64,000 bases of DNA, taken from the NCBI GenBank assembly GCA_033239525.1, contig BSYO01000033.1:12744901-12808900 (forward strand), in the 5' to 3' direction. A program made the translations under genes and the position numbers. Source of the DNA: Nepenthes gracilis. Lineage: Eukaryota; Streptophyta; Magnoliopsida; Caryophyllales; Nepenthaceae. The notes under the pieces were generated by a model that saw only the letters and a list, made by a program, of their open reading frames with translations, was not told where the DNA came from and did not search any database. Below, piece after piece: positions 1 through 10,799 of this stretch. How positions within the stretch are numbered: position 1 is the stretch's first letter; each line of letters opens with the position of its first letter.

Positions 1-180
1 TGCATTGATTTGCGCACGCTGGTTCCGGGCCACCGCTCGTTACGCGCGCCCGTAGGGAGGCACTCAAATAAATGGGCGGTCTTCTCCTCGGTGGACGTGG
101 CTGCCTTGTCTGGCTGAACATCTTGGGGGGCGTTGCTTTTGTTGGGGATGTGAAGCCGCTTAGTTTTTGTTCTTCCTTTT

Positions 181-199
181 GTTCCCCAGACGGCGCCAA
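181..199 (-). promoter_or_regulatory. Primer binding site, tRNA-Asp type
   Basis: Read on the minus strand the site is TTGGCGCCGTCTGGGGAAC, directly after the LTR end. TGGCGCCGT is the usual tRNA-Asp-complementary start of minus-strand priming in plant Ty3/gypsy elements. It fixes the element orientation. Confidence 0.75.
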
Positions 200-1248
200 T
201 GTTGCGCTCGGTTCCACTGAGCCTGCTATGGAAGAGAGATGCGGGGGAGGATCACCCGGTAGGATGACCTGCTATGGCCGATGTCACGAGGATGTTGACG
301 CCCGCCGGATCTCTCGGGAGGCTCGTTGATGAGGGGCGTTGGACCCTCGGCGTTCGGGGTCGAATCGTGGTTCCCGTGCAACACAAGTGAGTGAGGTGTT
401 GGATACGAGATGAGAAGCCGAGACCGGATGTTTTAAGTGGAAAACCTCCTCTTGAATGGGGAGGAAAAACCACTAGACTCAGGGCCTGTAAAGAGCTTCA
501 CTATATGGGTTGGAGATTTTACAGAGTACAGTTGTGAGGGCTATTCCATTCCCTATCTCTCGTTTTGTGTTTATCTCCTAAGAAGTCTATGCTCTCTGGG
601 AGCCTTTTTACACGTCCTTGAGGAGTTGGGCATGGAGAAGGAGGATGCTTGCTGGAAGCTTTGTGAGTTTAAATGGCTCTCTCTTGCGTGTCTCTGGAAG
701 GAGCTCTCCCTTGGAAAGGAGGTCTTGCTGTATATTTATAGTGGAAGTCGGACCGTTGGGGAGTGGACACGCGTCGTCCATCTGGCGGTTGAGGAGTTGG
801 TCCACTAGCCTCCTTTAATGCAGCTGAGATGTGGAAAGGGACATGCGTACGGCGCCGCTGCAGCCTTTCAGCGTGTTAGGTGTACAGGAATCGGATATCT
901 GCCCTGATTTGACTAGGCATGCTCTGTTGATGCGCAGCGAGTGCGAGCTTTCTTGGAAACCGTCGAAATAGGCAATTGGCATTCCGGCCATGGCCCGAGG
1001 CGGTTCTCGGACGGCTGTGAGTCCTCTTGCAAGCTCATGGTCTTGGGAGGAGATACTTGATCCCGGAGGTCCCTCTGGAAAGTCTGAGAGATTTTTCTTG
1101 GCTTCTTGGCCGCTCGGGTGGTAAGAAACCTCCTGGGCTCTCGGCCCTTGGGCTTCTCGCCTGGGCCATCTGATCTGCTCATGTGGATGTCTCTGGGCCT
1201 CTTTTATTTGGGCCGTATTTTTATGGGCCTTCATACTGGGGCCCAACA
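200..1248 (-). repeat. 5' LTR of the left-edge element
   Basis: On the plus strand it runs from TGTTGCGCTCGG to GGGCCCAACA, giving TG...CA termini. A TATA-like stretch (tataaata on the minus strand, near 731-738) fits an LTR promoter. The motif around 437-475 (aaacctcctcttgaatggg) recurs in the solo LTR at 48240-49021 (near 48430), so the two are relatives. The small ORFs in it look like no known protein. Confidence 0.65.
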
Positions 1249-2504
1249 CCAAGTATATTTTCTTTGAAAAATATATGGCCCCCAAATTTCTCAATTCCGT
1301 ACCATCTCAGTAGCATAATAATGCTTTTTGTTAAGTTTGAGTTAATATTATCTAGCACTTACTAATTATGTTAAGCCCACTTATAGTCCTAAGAATAAAA
1401 TTTTCATCCGTTAGTCCCATTTTTTATTCACTGATTTAATGAGTAATGTCATATGTGTATTCATCTACTGCTTTTATATACTTATTTTAATTTAATATTT
1501 TATCAATTTATCTATTTTTATATAAATTATTTAATATAAAATAAATAGATAAAATATTTAATTTGTATAGTTGCTGATGACACAAAAGAAAGAGTCCGTC
1601 GAATGATTCAGTCCATAATAGAATAAAGGTTCAGTTGGCCCATATGACCTAAAATTTGTGGACAGGCTTGTTAATCTTATCCAAACCGTTACTTCTTGAT
1701 GAAAAACATAACCAATTATAACCGACCGAGGTGGTTTCCTTCTCTGACTCAACAGACTTGGTTGCCAATTAGAAACCACCAATCGAACAGTGTCTTCTTA
1801 TCCATCCAAACTGTTTCTTAAGTAGTTGGCAAAAAAAGTCAACTGTTCCCTAATTTCTATAAAAATTCCTCCTTCTCAGCAGAACAGAGGAGACGATGCT
1901 CAACCAAATAAAAAACTAATCAAAGACAAGTTTAAGACGTTTCAAGCGCACTTTTTCTCTCTTATTAAAATGCTTTCTAAAAAGTATACTGCACAAACAA
2001 AAATCATTTTTACAAGTATTTACACTTATATTCTCCCTTTTCTTTCCTTAAAGAAAGATAGCTGATTTGAGTAACATAGAATATATAGGGATTAAATTCC
2101 ATCAATCATTTGACCGTACTTTATTGTATAGTATACGATCCAGATAAAAAACATACGGAGATCGAACCTGCTTCAAATCGATCGGACAATTCTTAAATTC
2201 GTAAGTCATATAATAATTCAAATCTGAAAACACACTAATATTATATTATTTAAAAAATATTTAAAAAATTTTAAAATATGCTTGCTAAAAATATATAATA
2301 ATTTTCATCTTCGGAGATCCTCCGTGAGAATTTATGTTCATGATTGATGTACTTATGATTTGATTTCCCATTTGTTAAATTTATATAAATAGATGGCTTA
2401 TTGTGACATTAAATGTAATATATTTTCTAGATCTTTAACTAATAGCTATTTAAAAAAAAAAAAAAAGTTTTCCGCCAGGATATTAAAGTATTGTACTCAA
2501 GGTT
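1249..2504. other. AT-rich intergenic DNA, possible decayed LTR
   Basis: No convincing gene. Bases about 1830-2090 have a TATA-like tctataaaaatt and a U5-like phrase (gctgatttgag near 2060) resembling LTRs elsewhere in the window. This may be an old LTR remnant, but I found no ends or target duplication. Confidence 0.35.
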
Positions 2505-3626
2505 TGATGCGTCCCTAATTTTCAAGCTGTTGTACGAATTATGGAGCCTTCTATTTTTTTACTGCGGGTCGAACTAGAGCAGGTCCAATCTCTATCACTA
2601 TTAACATCAAACCTGCATACCACAAATTATAAATAGGAAGTCAGAGGACGGTGGGAATTGTTCCTACCGTATATCTTCCAACGCTCAAATTAAAAATCTT
2701 TCTCAGAAAATGGAAAGATACTAGAAGGATACGATGAATGCATATGTGCATATAGCAGGGGAGCATTTGGATGCACCCTACAGAGGGCGGCTTAGAAGTG
2801 CACCTTGGAGGGCGGCTTAGAGTGCGCCTAGTAGAGGGGCGGCTTTGAGGTGCGCCTTGGAGGGCGGCTTAGAGGCACGCCTGACAGAGGAGTGGCTTTG
2901 TGGTGTGCCTACAGCAAACGGTTTAGAGGTGCGCCCAATAGAGGGGCGACTTAGAGAAGAAGGACTAAGCTATCTCAGTTGGTCAACATCCTAGTTACTT
3001 GAGCAGAGAGTTGACTCTTGAACAGTAAGCTTCTGACTCTGGGGTAGAGAGCTCGTGGTTCTAGGACGGAGGGCTCCTGGGACGGAGAGCTCCTGGCTCT
3101 AGGACGGAGGGCTCCTGTCTCCGGGATAGAGGTCTTGTGGCTCCATGACGGAGAGCTCTAGGTCGGAGGGCTCTTGGCTCCAAGACGGAGGGCTGGGGGC
3201 CACCGGAAGGAAGGAAGGCTGATGGTCTTCAGACTAGAGGATGATTGAGAGCCTTCTAGTAGGGGAAGGCCGCTGGCCTTCGGACAGGTGAATGGCTGAT
3301 GGCCTCCAGACGGGGGGAGGGCTAAAGGCCTCATGGCAGGAAGAGGGCTGGTGGCCTCCTAGCCTCCATCCCGCTCTCGTTGGAGATTGGCTAACAACGG
3401 TTATGCCCTTCTCTAAGCCATCCGGAGCCTCATGGAGCTTTTTGAGCTTTTTCGAGTTTCTCCAACTTGTCTTTCAAAATTTAAGGATGCTTACTTTTAT
3501 AGCGGGATTTACATATGCACTGTTCCTCCAAAAGTAATGTGCGACATTTATTTTGAAATAATTATGTTAGATTATGGGCTTACGGCGGGGCTTGGCCCAT
3601 TGGACCCATGGTTACTGGACCAATCA
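2505..3626 (-). repeat. 3' LTR of LARD element 1
   Basis: Starts TGATGCGTCCC and ends GGACCAATCA on the plus strand. On the minus strand there is a TATA box (gctataaaagtaag near 3485-3500). Downstream of it in transcription lie two minisatellites: about 30-bp 'gacggagggctcctgg' units (3020-3300) and about 27-bp 'gagggcggcttagaggtgcgcc' units (2757-2960). Confidence 0.85.
2757..2960. repeat. GC-rich minisatellite, about 27-bp unit, in LTR
   Basis: Roughly seven units of a motif like gagggcggcttagaggtgcgcc. The same motif appears at 9390-9900, 18160-18400, 22570-22720 and, hugely expanded, at 51270-52870. Confidence 0.85.
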
Positions 3627-4310
3627 CTAGCCCCTCATGCCAGTGGATCAAATTTTTGACCTCCAACATGATTATGATGAAACGAGACTGGTCATATTGT
3701 CCCCTCAAATCTGACCAGGATTCATTGGCCGAAAAGCTTGACTCTGGAGATAGTATGGAACCAAGTTGATGGTTGACCAACTTGGTTGACCGTATTGCTT
3801 GATCCAAAGAGTGTGCAACAGACGAAAACATGGTTGACCGATTTTGTTAACCAATGCGCTCGAATTCGGAGAGTAGTGCAGAGTCAAAAAAGTCGGTGGA
3901 CCGGATCCGATGACCAAAGCGCTCAAATGTGCGACTTTTATTTTGAAAGAATTATGTTAGATTATGGACTTACAGCGGGGCTTGGCCCATTGGACCCATG
4001 GTTACTGGACCCATCACTAGTCCCTCATGCCGGTAGATCAAATTTTTGACCTCCAACATGTTTATGATGAAACGAGGTCGTCATATTGTCCCCCAAGTCG
4101 ACTCGGATTCATTGTTTAAAAGCTTGACTCTGAAGAGAGTATGGAACCGAGTTGATGGTTGACCAACTTGGTTAACCGTATTGCTTGATCCAAAGAGTGC
4201 AACAGAGCCGAAAATATGGTTGACCGATTTTGTTAACCAATGCGCTCAAATTCGGAGAGCAGTGCAGAGTCGAAAAAGTCAGTGGACCGGATCCGATGAC
4301 CAAAGCGCTC
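3538..4310. repeat. About 390-bp tandem duplication across the LTR/internal boundary
   Basis: The segment 3538-3926 (LTR edge, polypurine tract and first internal repeats) is repeated at about 3927-4310, starting at a shared gtgcgac. Element 1 therefore carries a second, internal copy of the U3 edge and PPT. Confidence 0.8.
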
Positions 4311-5110
4311 GAATCCGGAGGGTAGTGCGGAGTCAAAAATCTTTGTTGACCGGTTTCACTTACCAGAGCACTTGAATCCGGAGAGCAGAGCGAAGACGGA
4401 CCTGGTGGTTGACCGGATTCATTGACCTACAGAGTGCTTGAATCCGGAGAGTAGAGCGGAGACGAACATGGTAGTTGACTAGATTTGTTGACCGGCAGAG
4501 TGCTCGAATCTGGAGAGCAGTGCGGAGATGGACATGATGGTTGACAAGATTCGTTGATCGGCGAGTGCTCGAAATCCGGAGAGCAGTGCGGAGACGGACA
4601 TGATGGTTGACAGGATTCGTTGATCGGCAGAGTGCTCGATCTTTGTTAACCGTATCCATTGACTAGCAAAGTTCTTGAATCCAGAGAGCTGTTCAGAGTC
4701 AAAAATCTTTGTTGACCAAATCCATTGACCAGCGAAGAGCTCGAATCCAGAGAGCAAACCAGAAATGCAGGTTGACAGAATCCATTAACCGGCAAAGTGT
4801 TTGAATCAAGAGAGCAGACCAAAAATGCAGGTTGACCAGATTTGTTGACCGACAAAGTCCTCATCTCCAGAGAGTAGATCGAAATTGCAGGTCGATTGGA
4901 TCCATTCATCGATGAAGTGCTCCAATCCGGAGAGTTGTTCGGAGCCAGAAATCATTGTTGACCCGATCCATTGACGGGCGAAGTGCTCGAATCTGGAGAG
5001 CAGACCTAAAATATAGGTTGACCAGATTCGTTGATCGATGAAGTCCTCAAATCCGCAAAGGAGACCAGAAATATGGGTTGACCAGATCTATTGACCGACG
5101 AAGTGCTCGA
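3780..5110. repeat. 66-bp tandem repeats rich in GTTGACC
   Basis: Units read roughly gttgaccggatccgttgaccg, then a gaagtgctcgaatccggagagcag part, then a variable spacer. Most contain two copies of the W-box core TTGACC. Equivalent arrays lie at 19180-19850 and 53620-54030. Confidence 0.85.
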
Positions 5111-5460
5111 ATTTGTGGTCATCCGGGCACTTTAGCGGATGCCTTGGCCTATGGCCTCTATGCTCCATAGGATTTGGTCCTATGCCATGAAGTGGTTGGT
5201 TGGGTAACGTGAAGTTGTTGTGCTAGGTTGCCTATTAGCAAGTAGTTTAGATCCCATTGTCGACTGATACTGCCTCAGGTGACCTGGACAAGTGCAGCTC
5301 TTGGCTGGATGATGTTTTCTGCGATGCAATGGGTGGTAGGTCAAGCACGTCGAGCCCCCATTGCAGGTGTTGCCATAACTTTTACAGGGTATGCTGTCGA
5401 GCAACGGGTTATAGCGGGATTGGCCTACTAACTGGAGTATGCTGCGTGGTGAAGATCATG
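5110..5460 (-). other. Conserved unique internal block of the LARD family
   Basis: This block (ggatgatgttttctgcgatg region) is shared with 21070-21300 in element 3 and, inverted, with 12300-12660 in element 2. Small ORFs through it are not conserved between copies, so I do not call a gene. Confidence 0.6.
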
Positions 5461-6150
5461 CCGGGGAAGATCTGACGGCGAGAGCTCCGGCTGGTCAGGG
5501 AGATTTGGCAACGAGGAGCTCCGACAGGCCAGAGAAGATCTGGCGACGTGAGCTCCAGCAGGCAAAAGAAAATCTGGTGGCAAAGAATTCTAGCAGACTA
5601 GAGAGATCTGGCGACGACGAGTTTTGGCAGGTCAGAGAAGGTCTAGCGGCGAGAGCTCCAATAGACCGAGAAGATCTGGCGATGAGTTCTGGCAGGCCAG
5701 AGAGATCTGGCGGCAAAAGTTCCGGCAGGCCAAAGAAGATCCAGCAATGAGAGCTATGGCAAGCCAGAGAGATCTGGTGGCCAGGAGCTCCGGCAAGCCA
5801 GAGAGATCTGGTGGCGAAGAGCTCCGGTAGGCCAGAGAATATCTGACGGCGAGAGCTCTGGCAGGCTAGAGAAGGTCCGACGACAAGAGCTCCGACAGGC
5901 CAGAGAAGATCTGGCGATGAGTTCCGACAGGCCAAAGAGATCTGGCGGCAAGAACACCTGCAAGCCAGAGAAGATCGGGCAGCGAAAGCTATGGCAAGCT
6001 AGAGAGATCGAGCGGCGAGGTGCTCCGGTAGGCCAAAGAGATCTGGCTGCAAGGAGCTCTGCAGGCCAAAGAAGATTTGGCGGTGAGAGTGCCGGCAGGC
6101 CAGAGAAATCTGGCAACAAAGGTGACTGGCTGGAGATCTGGAACGCTCCT
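5460..6150. repeat. About 35-bp tandem repeats (gatctggcggcgagagctcc type)
   Basis: About 18-20 units of gagctccggcaggccagaga plus a gatctggcg part. A shorter array of the same unit is at 21320-21600 in element 3. The repeat gives long open frames on both strands, but these are by-products of a period divisible by three in places. Confidence 0.85.
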
Positions 6151-7016
6151 CAATACGATTGGAACGCCGGAATGTTCCTCGGTTTGACTGGAACACCGGA
6201 GAGCTTCTTAGTCCAAAAAATTACTACAGGCTGGTCAAATGAGAGATGGAGTGCCGAAGAGCTTTTGCATTCTATAGGGCTCTAAGACACTTTATTTAGT
6301 TGAAGAGCGAAGGGCAGAAGCGAAGCATAAGTTTTGAGAGAAACTTTGCGACCCGGTCTGGCCCCTTTGGCCTGGCTCCCTAGAACCGGATCGATCATTT
6401 CTCCAGGAGTGGGCCCTATCGCTTGGATACTCCCGAATACTGAGGTCGTTGGGCTGATGAGATAGGTACTGGGCGTCTTCTAGGTCTTGAGGTCGTCTGG
6501 CCGATTGATCCTCTGTGGATGCTAACTTTCTCGAATCGCTTGAAAGCTGATCAGTGAAGCCCCCAATGTTACATCTTCTGATGGGTGCAGACGGTCTCGG
6601 AACAATTGGTCCAGAGCACCCGGCTGGACAATGAGCACTTGTGCGCTTGAGATCAATCATCCGTCCACATGGCTACCTGGTCGAGGGTCATTTCCATGAG
6701 TGACATTGCCTCCAGCTGATGTAATAGCTCGTACTCAGGATGTTGGTCTTCATCCATCTTAGAGTTAGAGGACTGAGTCCTCAGTATTGCATCTTCAGAC
6801 GATGGCAAATGGTTAGAAAGAGGGTATTCTGCTGAGCGCCAGGCGCTCGTATATTTGGCATCGATCACCTATTTGCATGGCTACCCGATGACGGGTCATC
6901 GCCATGAGAGGTGATATCTTCAACCAACGTGCTAGCTGGAGCACAAGTATTGATCGTGTTTGTTTTGCTATTATGAGGTGGAAAGACTTTTTAGTCATTT
7001 CCACAAACGGCGACAA
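6150..7016 (-). other. 5' leader of LARD element 1 with primer binding site
   Basis: The minus-strand PBS at 6994-7016 reads TTGTCGCCGTTTGTGG and so on, a mutated tRNA-Asp type. The leader is shared with 21600-22280 in element 3 and, inverted, with 10184-10800 in element 2. No gag-like protein is recognisable. Confidence 0.65.
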
Positions 7017-7845
7017 TGATATGTCTCTAATTCTCCGGTTGTTGTATGGATTAGGGAGCCTTCCATTCTTCTACTGTAGGTATACACCACAAATTACAAA
7101 TAGGAGGTCAAAGGACGGCGGAAACTGCTTTCACCGTATATCATCCGACGCTCAAATCAAAAATCTTGGTTACCTAAGTAGAGGGTTGACTCTTAGACAG
7201 CAAGCTTCTGACTCCGGGCGGAGGGCTTGTGGCACCAGGACGGAGTGGTCCTGGGATGGAGGGCTCCTGTCTCCGGGATAGAGGTTCGTGGCTCCAAGAC
7301 AGAGGGCTCCTAGGACGGAGAGCTCCTAGGTCGGAGGGCTGCTGGCTCCAAGACGGAGGGCTGAGAGCCTCCGGAAGGAAGGAGGGGCTGAGAGCCCCCT
7401 GGCGGCAGAAGGCTGATGGCCTCCAAACTGGAAGAGGGTTGAGAGCCCCCCGGTGGAGGAAGGCCGTTGGCTTTTGGACGGGCGGAGGGCTAACGACCTT
7501 TTGGCAATAGATGGCTGATGGCCTCCGGATGAGAGGAGGGCTAAAGGCCTCATGGCAGGAAGAGGGCTAGTGGCCTCCTAGCCACCATCCCTCCCTCGTT
7601 GGAGATTGACTAGCAACGACTACGCCCTTCACCGAGCCATCCGGAGCCTCATGGAGCTTTTTGTGCTTCTTCAACTTTCTCCAACTTATCCTCCAAAATT
7701 TGAGGGTGCTTATTTTTATAGTAAAATTTACAGATGTACTATTCCTCTAAAAATAATGTGAGACTTTTACGTTGAAAAAATTATTTTAAATTGTGAGCTT
7801 GCTGCAGGGTCTGGCCCATTGGGCCCATGGTTACCGGACCCATCA
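7017..7845 (-). repeat. 5' LTR of LARD element 1
   Basis: TGATATGTCTC to GGACCCATCA on the plus strand. It is about 290 bp shorter than its partner because the 27-bp minisatellite and flanks are missing (the join is near 7163). The loss must post-date insertion, because LTRs are identical when an element inserts. Confidence 0.85.
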
Positions 7846-7850
7846 AGGTT

Positions 7851-8686
7851 TATTGAGACCACTTCACTTTAATTAAGTTAATATTACGAGTGAATATAAT
7901 TTTTAACTAAATGAGATGTCACGATTTATCAAATTTATAATATTAAATTTATTAGTCTAAAAATTATTTATTTAACTTAATATATATATATATATATATA
8001 ACGAATAAGTAGTAATAATAGTATAATAATAACAATACATGTTTCAATTGAAGTAAAAAATGCAATAAAATATATAGCAAGAAAACAAAAATTAATATTC
8101 TAAGTGAGAAAATTAATCATTAATTAAAAAATATTTTAATGTCATATTTAAACTTGGTTCATAAAATTTATGTGAGAAAAAAATTTGTGAGATGATAAAT
8201 AATATCAAAATAATAAAATATTAAATCTATGTAAATAAATATTATTTGATGTATTCTTATTAAACTTTTCAATATCATTAAAAGTTTCTCTAATATTATA
8301 AAAATTTATTTAAAATATAGACATTGTAGACAATAAATGAGGATATCTAATAATTCAAATGATAATTAAAATATTAAAAATATTTATAATTCAATCACTT
8401 ATATAAAAGTTCATTAAAAGTACACTAAAAATTGGTATAATTAATTTTTTTCGATTATAATATAAAGTTTTATGTATTATATATATGTGTGTGATTTGGT
8501 TTGATTTAAATTCTTAAATCTTAACAAAATTGAAAATTTAATTTAGATATAAATAAATAAATAAACTGTGCACATATGAAACTTTTATTGATAGTTTGAT
8601 TTTATTTGGTTTGAATAATTTAAATGGGTTAAACTTTTTTTACTCAGCCCTAATTGATTTTTTTATTTTTAAATTAAATTAAATTA
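7851..8686. other. AT-rich host DNA between two elements
   Basis: No gene seen. Contains a short (TA)n tract near 7980-8000. Confidence 0.6.
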
Positions 8687-8691
8687 AGATT

Positions 8692-10183
8692 TGATGGGTC
8701 TAATAACCATAAGCCCAAGAGTCAAGCCCCACAACAGGCCTACAATCCAGCTTCAATCCAATAAAATTTTGCCAAGGTTAAATGTCCCACATTACCGAAG
8801 TAAGAAGAGTGCATTTGCGGATCACACTATATAACAAAGCACCCTCAAATTTGGAAGGGCAAATTCTAGAAGCTCTAGAAGCTTCACAAAGTTCCAAATG
8901 GCTCGACATTCCCAAAAAGAGGGCCTACCCTCCATTGAAGAGTTGCCCTCCGTCTCAAAGTCAGAAGTTGTCCTCTTTCCAGGAGGCTTATCCTCCCGAC
9001 GGGGGTTGCCCTCCTTCTAGGATGCCCACCCTCCATTGAGAAGTTGGCCTCTATCCAGGAGCCATCCATCTCGGAGCCACGAGACCTTCGTCTCGGAGCC
9101 AGCAGCCCTCCATCCCAACAGCCCTTCATCCCAGAGCTAGGAGAACTTCGTCCCAGGAACCCTCCGTCCCAGAGCCACGTGACCTCCATCTCTGATCAGG
9201 AGCCCTCCATCCCAGGAACCCTCCGTCCTGGAGTAAGGAGCATTCCGTCCCAAGAGCCCTTCGTCCCAGAGCCACAAGCTCTTCGTCCCGGAGCCACGAG
9301 CCCTCCGTCCCAGAATCAGGAGCTAACCATCCAGGAATCAACCCTCCGTTCAGATAATCAGGATATTGGACCGCCAGTATAGTTTAGTTCTTCTCCTCTA
9401 AGTCGCCCCTCTACCGAGCGCTCCTCTAAACCGTCCCTCTGTCGGGTGTACCTCTAAGCCGCCCGCTGCAGGTAGACCTTTAAACTGTCCCTTTATTGGG
9501 CTCTCCCTTAAGTCGCTCCCTACGAGCGCACCTCGAAGCCATCCCTCCACTGGACGCTCCTATAAACCCCCCCGCGAGCATACCTCTAAGCCGCCCCTTT
9601 GTCACGCGCTCCTCTAAACCGCCCCTTCGTCAGCGCACTTCTAAGACACCCCTCTGCAGGCACACCTCTAAACTGCCCCTCTTCCAAGCACTCCTCTAAA
9701 CCACCCCTCTGTGGACGTACCTCTAAGCTGCCCCTCTATGAGTGCACCTCTAAGCTGCCCCTCTACAGGTGTACCTCTAAGCCGTTCCTCTGCCAGGCGA
9801 ACTCCTAAATCGCCCCTCTATTGGGCGCACCTCTAAGCCACCCCTCTGCTAGGCGATTCTCTAAGCCGCCCCTCTACCAGATGCACCACAAAACCACCCA
9901 TCAGCGAGCACATCCAAACGCTCTATCTACCGCTATATGTATTTATTTGTTCCTCGTATCGTCCTAATATTTTTCTATTCTTTGATAAAGATTTCTAAGT
10001 TGAGCATCAAAGGATATACAGTTGAAGTAATTTTTGCCATCTTCTGACCACCTGTTTGTAGTTTGTAGTGTACAGATTTTAAGTTAACAGCGACGGAGAT
10101 CGGACCCACTCTAATTTCACTTACAGCGGAAGAATAGAAGGTTTCCTAATCCGTACAATAATCCAAGAACCAGGGACGTATCA
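8692..10183 (+). repeat. 5' LTR of LARD element 2
   Basis: TGATGGGTC to GGGACGTATCA. A TATA box (actatataacaaag) lies near 8826-8840. Downstream come 'ccctccgtcccagagcc' repeats (about 9030-9350) and about 14-18 units of the 27-bp GC-rich minisatellite in inverse sense (9390-9900). Confidence 0.85.
9390..9900. repeat. GC-rich minisatellite in LTR of element 2
   Basis: Units of about 27-30 bp of the type aagccgcccctctgccgggcgcacctct, the reverse complement of the motif at 2757-2960. Confidence 0.85.
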
Positions 10184-10205
10184 TTGGCTCATATATGGGA
10201 ATGAC
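10184..10205 (+). promoter_or_regulatory. Degenerate primer binding site of element 2
   Basis: TTGGCTCATATATGGGAATG directly follows the LTR end. It aligns with the TTGGCGCCGTCTGTGGGAA-type PBS of relatives but has lost most of the GCGCC core. Confidence 0.5.
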
Positions 10206-10799
10206 TAAAAAATCTTTCCACCTCACAACAATGAAATAAACACGATCAATACTCATACTCCAACCAGCACGTCGGCTGAAGATATCACCTCTCATGGCGA
10301 CAACCCCTCATCAAGTAGCCATGCCAATGGGTGATGGACACCAAACATACAAGCAACTGGTGCTTAGCTGAGCACCCTTTTCCTGACCCTTTGCGCCTGT
10401 CTAAAGGTGCAATACTAGGGCTCCGTCCTTTAACTCCATGATGGTTGAAGAAGATCAACATCCCTTGTATGAGCTATTACATCAACCAGAGGTGAAGTCT
10501 CCCGTGGTGACGACCCCCCTCTAGGTAGCCAAGCGAATGGACGATCAACCCCGAGCGTGCAAGCACTCGCTGTCCCCAGACCATCTGTACTCGTCAGAAG
10601 ATGTAATACCGGAGACTTTGCCATTCAGCTTCCTAGTGATCAAACAAAGTCAGCATTCTTAGAAGACCAGTTGGCCTGATGACCTCGAGACCCAGGCGGC
10701 CCCAGTGCCTATCTCATCAGCCCGACAACCTCAGTATTAGGGAGGATCTGAGTGACGGGGCTGACTCTCGGAGGAAAGATCGATCAAGTCCGCGGGAGC

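Larger units (their letters stand above)
1..1248 (-). mobile_element. Tat-like Ty3/gypsy LTR element, 5' part only, truncated by window edge
   Basis: Seen: an LTR (200-1248) beside a good primer binding site (181-199 read on the minus strand), with internal leader running left to base 1. The PBS lies on the left of the LTR, so the element is on the minus strand and only its 5' LTR and start of leader are visible. No gag or pol is present in these 180 bases. The right flank after the LTR is ccaag (1249-1253); the matching left target duplication lies outside the window. Assignment to the Tat/Retand group is inferred from the tRNA-Asp-type PBS and from LTR termini like those of the elements further right. 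Confidence 0.7.
2505..7845 (-). mobile_element. Complete LARD element 1 (Tat-like, non-coding), TSD AGGTT
   Basis: Two LTRs (2505-3626 and 7017-7845) enclose 3.4 kb without gag or pol. The five bases before and after are identical: AGGTT at 2500-2504 and 7846-7850. A degenerate PBS sits left of the right LTR (6994-7016) and a polypurine tract (rc: atgaggggctag) lies right of the left LTR (3627-3640). The element is therefore on the minus strand. The inside is built from 66-bp repeats (3780-5110), a unique block (5110-5460), about 35-bp repeats (5460-6150) and a leader (6150-7016). It must depend on enzymes from another element. Confidence 0.9.

Noticed and set aside
437..808. 123-codon frame as a possible gene
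   Set aside because: Lies within an LTR and the homologous region at 48.4 kb is not open.
2505..3626. First reading of element 1 as a plus-strand element
   Set aside because: PBS-like sequence lies by the right LTR, the polypurine tract by the left, and the TATA box reads on minus, so it is on the minus strand.
4360..5404. Minus-strand repetitive frames that look like repeat proteins
   Set aside because: Each is a read of the 66-bp noncoding repeat; frames differ between copies.
5439..6285. Overlapping open frames on both strands in the 35-bp repeats
   Set aside because: Repeat artefacts without known motifs; not maintained in the shorter array at 21320-21600.
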